From Thalassovita autumnalis (lineage in GTDB: Bacteria > Pseudomonadota > Alphaproteobacteria > Rhodobacterales > Rhodobacteraceae), in NCBI RefSeq assembly GCF_001458255.1, contig NZ_CYSB01000030.1, forward strand, positions 62,001 through 126,000: 64,000 nt of DNA. The letters run 5' to 3'. A program made the translations under genes and the position numbers. Shown piece after piece: positions 62,258-64,000 of this stretch (positions within the stretch are counted from its first letter, which is position 1; each line of letters begins with the position of its first letter). Below the pieces are notes generated by a model, which was not told where the DNA came from, searched no databases, and saw only the letters and a program-made list of their open reading frames with translations.

Positions 62258-62259
62258 CA

Positions 62260-62847
62260 ATGGCAATGGACGCAAAAAACAAAACCGTGGTGAAGCTGGT
62301 TAGCGTTGTGCTGACCATGGGCGCGCTGGCCTGGGCCTCGGTGCCGTTTTATGACTGGTTCTGCCGTGTCACCGGCTTTGGCGGCACTACGCTTGTTTCC
62401 GAAGTGGGCGCGGACGAAGTGCTGGATAAGACCATCAAGATCCGCTTTGACGCCTCAAAAGAGCGCGACATGCCATGGGAGTTCAAACCCGTGCAGCGTG
62501 AGATGGAAATCCGCATCGGTGAAACCGGTCTGGCCTTCTATGAGGCTTACAACCCAACCGACAAACCCATCGCGGGTCAGTCCACCTACAACGTCGCGCC
62601 CTATGCGGCCGGTGGCTTCTTTACCAAGATTGACTGTTTCTGCTTCACCGAACAGGTGCTGCAGCCTGGGGAACGGGTGCAGATGCCCGTGACCTTCTAT
62701 GTGGATCCGGAAATTGTTGAGGACAGCGAAGGCAAGTATCTGCATCAGATCACCCTGTCCTACACATTCTACGAAATCGACCTGCCCGAGGAAGAGGCCC
62801 GCCAACAGGCGGCGCTTGCGACGGACAGCGAAACAAACCTAAACTAA
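62260..62847 (+). CDS. ctaG: Cytochrome c oxidase assembly protein CtaG (Cox11-type copper chaperone)
   Basis: A 195-residue copper chaperone that delivers CuB to subunit I. It has one N-terminal membrane helix (LVSVVLTMGALAWASVPFYDWFC) with the conserved PFYDWFCRVTGFGGT. A periplasmic immunoglobulin-like domain carries the copper motif CFCF (KIDCFCFTEQ), and AGGFFTK is family-typical. Length matches Cox11. The ATG at 62260 is used, with another in-frame ATG at 62266. ctaE follows after 24 nt. Confidence 0.94.
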   Translation: MAMDAKNKTVVKLVSVVLTMGALAWASVPFYDWFCRVTGFGGTTLVSEVGADEVLDKTIKIRFDASKERDMPWEFKPVQREMEIRIGETGLAFYEAYNPTDKPIAGQSTYNVAPYAAGGFFTKIDCFCFTEQVLQPGERVQMPVTFYVDPEIVEDSEGKYLHQITLSYTFYEIDLPEEEARQQAALATDSETNLN

Positions 62848-62871
62848 AAGCCTTCCAACGAGGGAAACGAA

Positions 62872-63705
62872 ATGGCGCACGCTAAAAATCACGATTATCA
62901 CATTCTGCCACCGTCCACGTTGCCGCTGATGGCTTCGGTCTTCGGCTTCATCATGCTGTTTGGTGCGGTTGTTTGGATGTCTGGCGGCATGCCGCTGTTC
63001 TTCGAAACCGTTAACGTTTCGGGCCCCTGGATGTTCCTGATCGGCCTGGTTGGCGTTCTGTACGTCATGTTCGCCTGGTGGGCCGAGGTTGTGCACGAAA
63101 GTGAAACTGGCGATCACACCCCTGTAGTAGCCATCGGCCTGCGCTACGGCTTCATTCTGTTCGTGATGTCCGAAGTGATGTTCTTTGCCGCTTGGTTCTG
63201 GAGCTTTTTCAAACACGCCATGTACCCGATGGGCCCGGAAAGCCCTGCGGTAGACGGTGTGTGGCCGCCGGCTGGCATCGAGACCTTCGACCCCTGGCAC
63301 CTGCCGCTGATCAACACGCTGATCCTGCTGTGCTCGGGCTGTGCCGCCACTTGGGCGCACCACGCCATCGCGCATGAGAACAACCGCAAAGACATGATCA
63401 ACGGCCTGCTGATTGCAGTGGTTCTGGGTCTGATCTTCACCGTATTCCAGGCCTATGAGTACACCCACGCCTCGTTCGGTTTTGCCGGCAACATCTACGG
63501 CGCCAACTTCTTCATGGCGACGGGTTTCCACGGCTTCCACGTTGTCGTTGGTACCATCTTCCTGTTCGTCTGCATGCTGCGCGCCATGAAAGGTCACTTC
63601 ACCCCTGAGCGCCACGTGGGCTTTGAAGCGGCTGCCTGGTACTGGCACTTTGTTGACGTGGTCTGGCTGTTCCTCTTTGCCGCCGTCTACATCTGGGCCG
63701 GCTAA
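62872..63705 (+). CDS. ctaE: Cytochrome c oxidase subunit III
   Basis: A 277-residue seven-helix subunit of aa3 oxidase. It has [14 protein letters not shown] at the N-terminus and [25 protein letters not shown] with the conserved Glu. [13 protein letters not shown] follows, and the C-terminal [14 protein letters not shown] and [14 protein letters not shown] carry the conserved His/Glu set. It stabilises the complex and the proton uptake path. A strong terminator follows 27 nt after its stop. Confidence 0.95.
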   Translation: MAHAKNHDYHILPPSTLPLMASVFGFIMLFGAVVWMSGGMPLFFETVNVSGPWMFLIGLVGVLYVMFAWWAEVVHESETGDHTPVVAIGLRYGFILFVMSEVMFFAAWFWSFFKHAMYPMGPESPAVDGVWPPAGIETFDPWHLPLINTLILLCSGCAATWAHHAIAHENNRKDMINGLLIAVVLGLIFTVFQAYEYTHASFGFAGNIYGANFFMATGFHGFHVVVGTIFLFVCMLRAMKGHFTPERHVGFEAAAWYWHFVDVVWLFLFAAVYIWAG

Positions 63706-63732
63706 GCCGTTTTCCTGATGCGAATGTTTGGA

Positions 63733-63763
63733 CCCCCGCAGATGACTGCGGGGGTTTTCTTTT
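63733..63763 (+). terminator. Intrinsic terminator of the cta operon
   Basis: CCCCCGCA (63733-63740) pairs perfectly with TGCGGGGG (63747-63754) around GATGAC and runs into TTTTCTTTT. It lies 27 nt after ctaE. Confidence 0.92.
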
Positions 63764-63822
63764 GCCCGGTGAGCATTGGCAGGCGGGGGAGGTGCGCTGG
63801 GGGCGCTGCCCCCAGACCCCCG

Positions 63823-63847
63823 GAGTATTTTAGGAACGGTGAAAGGG
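63823..63847 (+). repeat. Dispersed 25-bp intergenic repeat, copy C
   Basis: Reads GAGTATTTTAGGAACGGTGA then AAGGG. It is preceded by a perfect 8-bp hairpin (CTGGGGGC with GCCCCCAG, 63797-63815) and then CCCCCGGAG. It lies between co-directional ctaE and the SURF1 start. Confidence 0.65.
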
Positions 63848-63949
63848 TTTTTGGCCCCCTGGCTTTGATTGTTCATTGCAACTTGCGACCAGACGGGCAA
63901 AAACGGGCCAGATGCGCAATTGCGCTTGTTTGAAAGGCTGGCCGTTCTG

Positions 63950-64000
63950 ATGCGCCGTTTGATCCTTCCTTTGATACTGGGGCTTGTCAGCGCTGCGATC
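63950..64000 (+). CDS. SURF1-family protein, 5' end only (truncated by window edge)
   Basis: The first 17 residues, MRRLILPLILGLVSAAI, are a hydrophobic N-terminal segment; the rest lies beyond the window. Directly after ctaE this is the usual place for a SURF1 homologue, a membrane protein needed for heme a insertion or oxidase assembly. Identity rests on context and the opening residues only. The upstream cta terminator implies a separate promoter or read-through. Confidence 0.6.
   Translation, partial: MRRLILPLILGLVSAAI

Noticed and set aside
1-64000. CRISPR arrays, tRNA or rRNA genes, prophage genes
   Set aside because: No spaced repeat arrays, cloverleaf-type gaps or rRNA-like stretches were seen in the intergenic regions read.

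Overview
The window looks like chromosomal DNA of a marine-type alphaproteobacterium of the Rhodobacteraceae (Roseobacter group). The base composition is GC-rich. The gene set fits that group: phosphatidylcholine synthase, a CtaC-CtaB-CtaG-CtaE aa3 oxidase operon ending in a SURF1 start, a Tad/Flp pilus cluster with 'GAVTVDW' pilins, DUF1127 and DUF6768-type small proteins, and a ligase-associated Lhr/PdeM pair. No tRNA, rRNA, CRISPR array, transposase or prophage gene is visible. Apart from the Tad cluster, most of the window is core housekeeping DNA.

Layout. 1-5.6 kb: 3' end of ileS, an Ogt-type DNA repair methyltransferase, a leftward DUF484-xerC-pcs operon, and a TalC-type transaldolase. 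5.7-13.7 kb: priA, a YeeE/YedE sulfur transporter divergent from an MFS transporter, a MATE exporter, prmA, a small membrane protein and a DUF1127 gene. 14-16.3 kb: the Holliday-junction operon ruvC-ruvA-ruvB. 16.4-24.6 kb: a conserved unknown, thpR, then the envelope-constriction operon ybgC-tolQ-tolR-tolA-tolB-pal-cpoB running into tilS. 24.7-31.8 kb: ftsH, a MOSC protein, the one-carbon genes fhs and folD, a hotdog thioesterase and a LytTR membrane regulator. 31.8-35 kb: pdeM and an Lhr-type helicase.

35-49.4 kb is the accessory heart of the window, a leftward Tad (tight adherence) pilus locus. In transcription order it holds two identical flp pilins, a third pilin-like gene, cpaB, cpaC, an OmpA-like lipoprotein, tadZ, tadA, tadB, tadC, two tadD lipoproteins, the prepilin peptidase cpaA, a ferric-reductase-like flavoprotein and an AAA+ ATPase. 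The two flp genes sit in a perfect 298-bp duplication with a 500-bp period. A shared upstream box resembling TGGGCGCGAATGGGGC precedes both flp copies and the tadZ operon, with a weaker version before cpaB. This is the best candidate for an undescribed control system here.

49.4-60 kb: a lytic transglycosylase, a 3-oxoacid CoA-transferase pair, a VOC protein and TetR regulator sharing two tandem operators, an ECF sigma factor with a DUF6768-like partner, topA, a secreted unknown, dprA and tldD. 60-64 kb: the cytochrome oxidase operon, preceded by a perfect FNR-type box.

Other non-coding signals: a 25-bp dispersed intergenic repeat (three copies, one supplying the folD ribosome-binding site), four TTATNCACA-type DnaA boxes in gaps, a 28-bp inverted-repeat operator at the YeeE promoter, and degenerate SOS-type boxes before ruvC and the Lhr gene. 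All coordinates and motifs were read by eye; family assignments rest on recognised motifs, not database searches.
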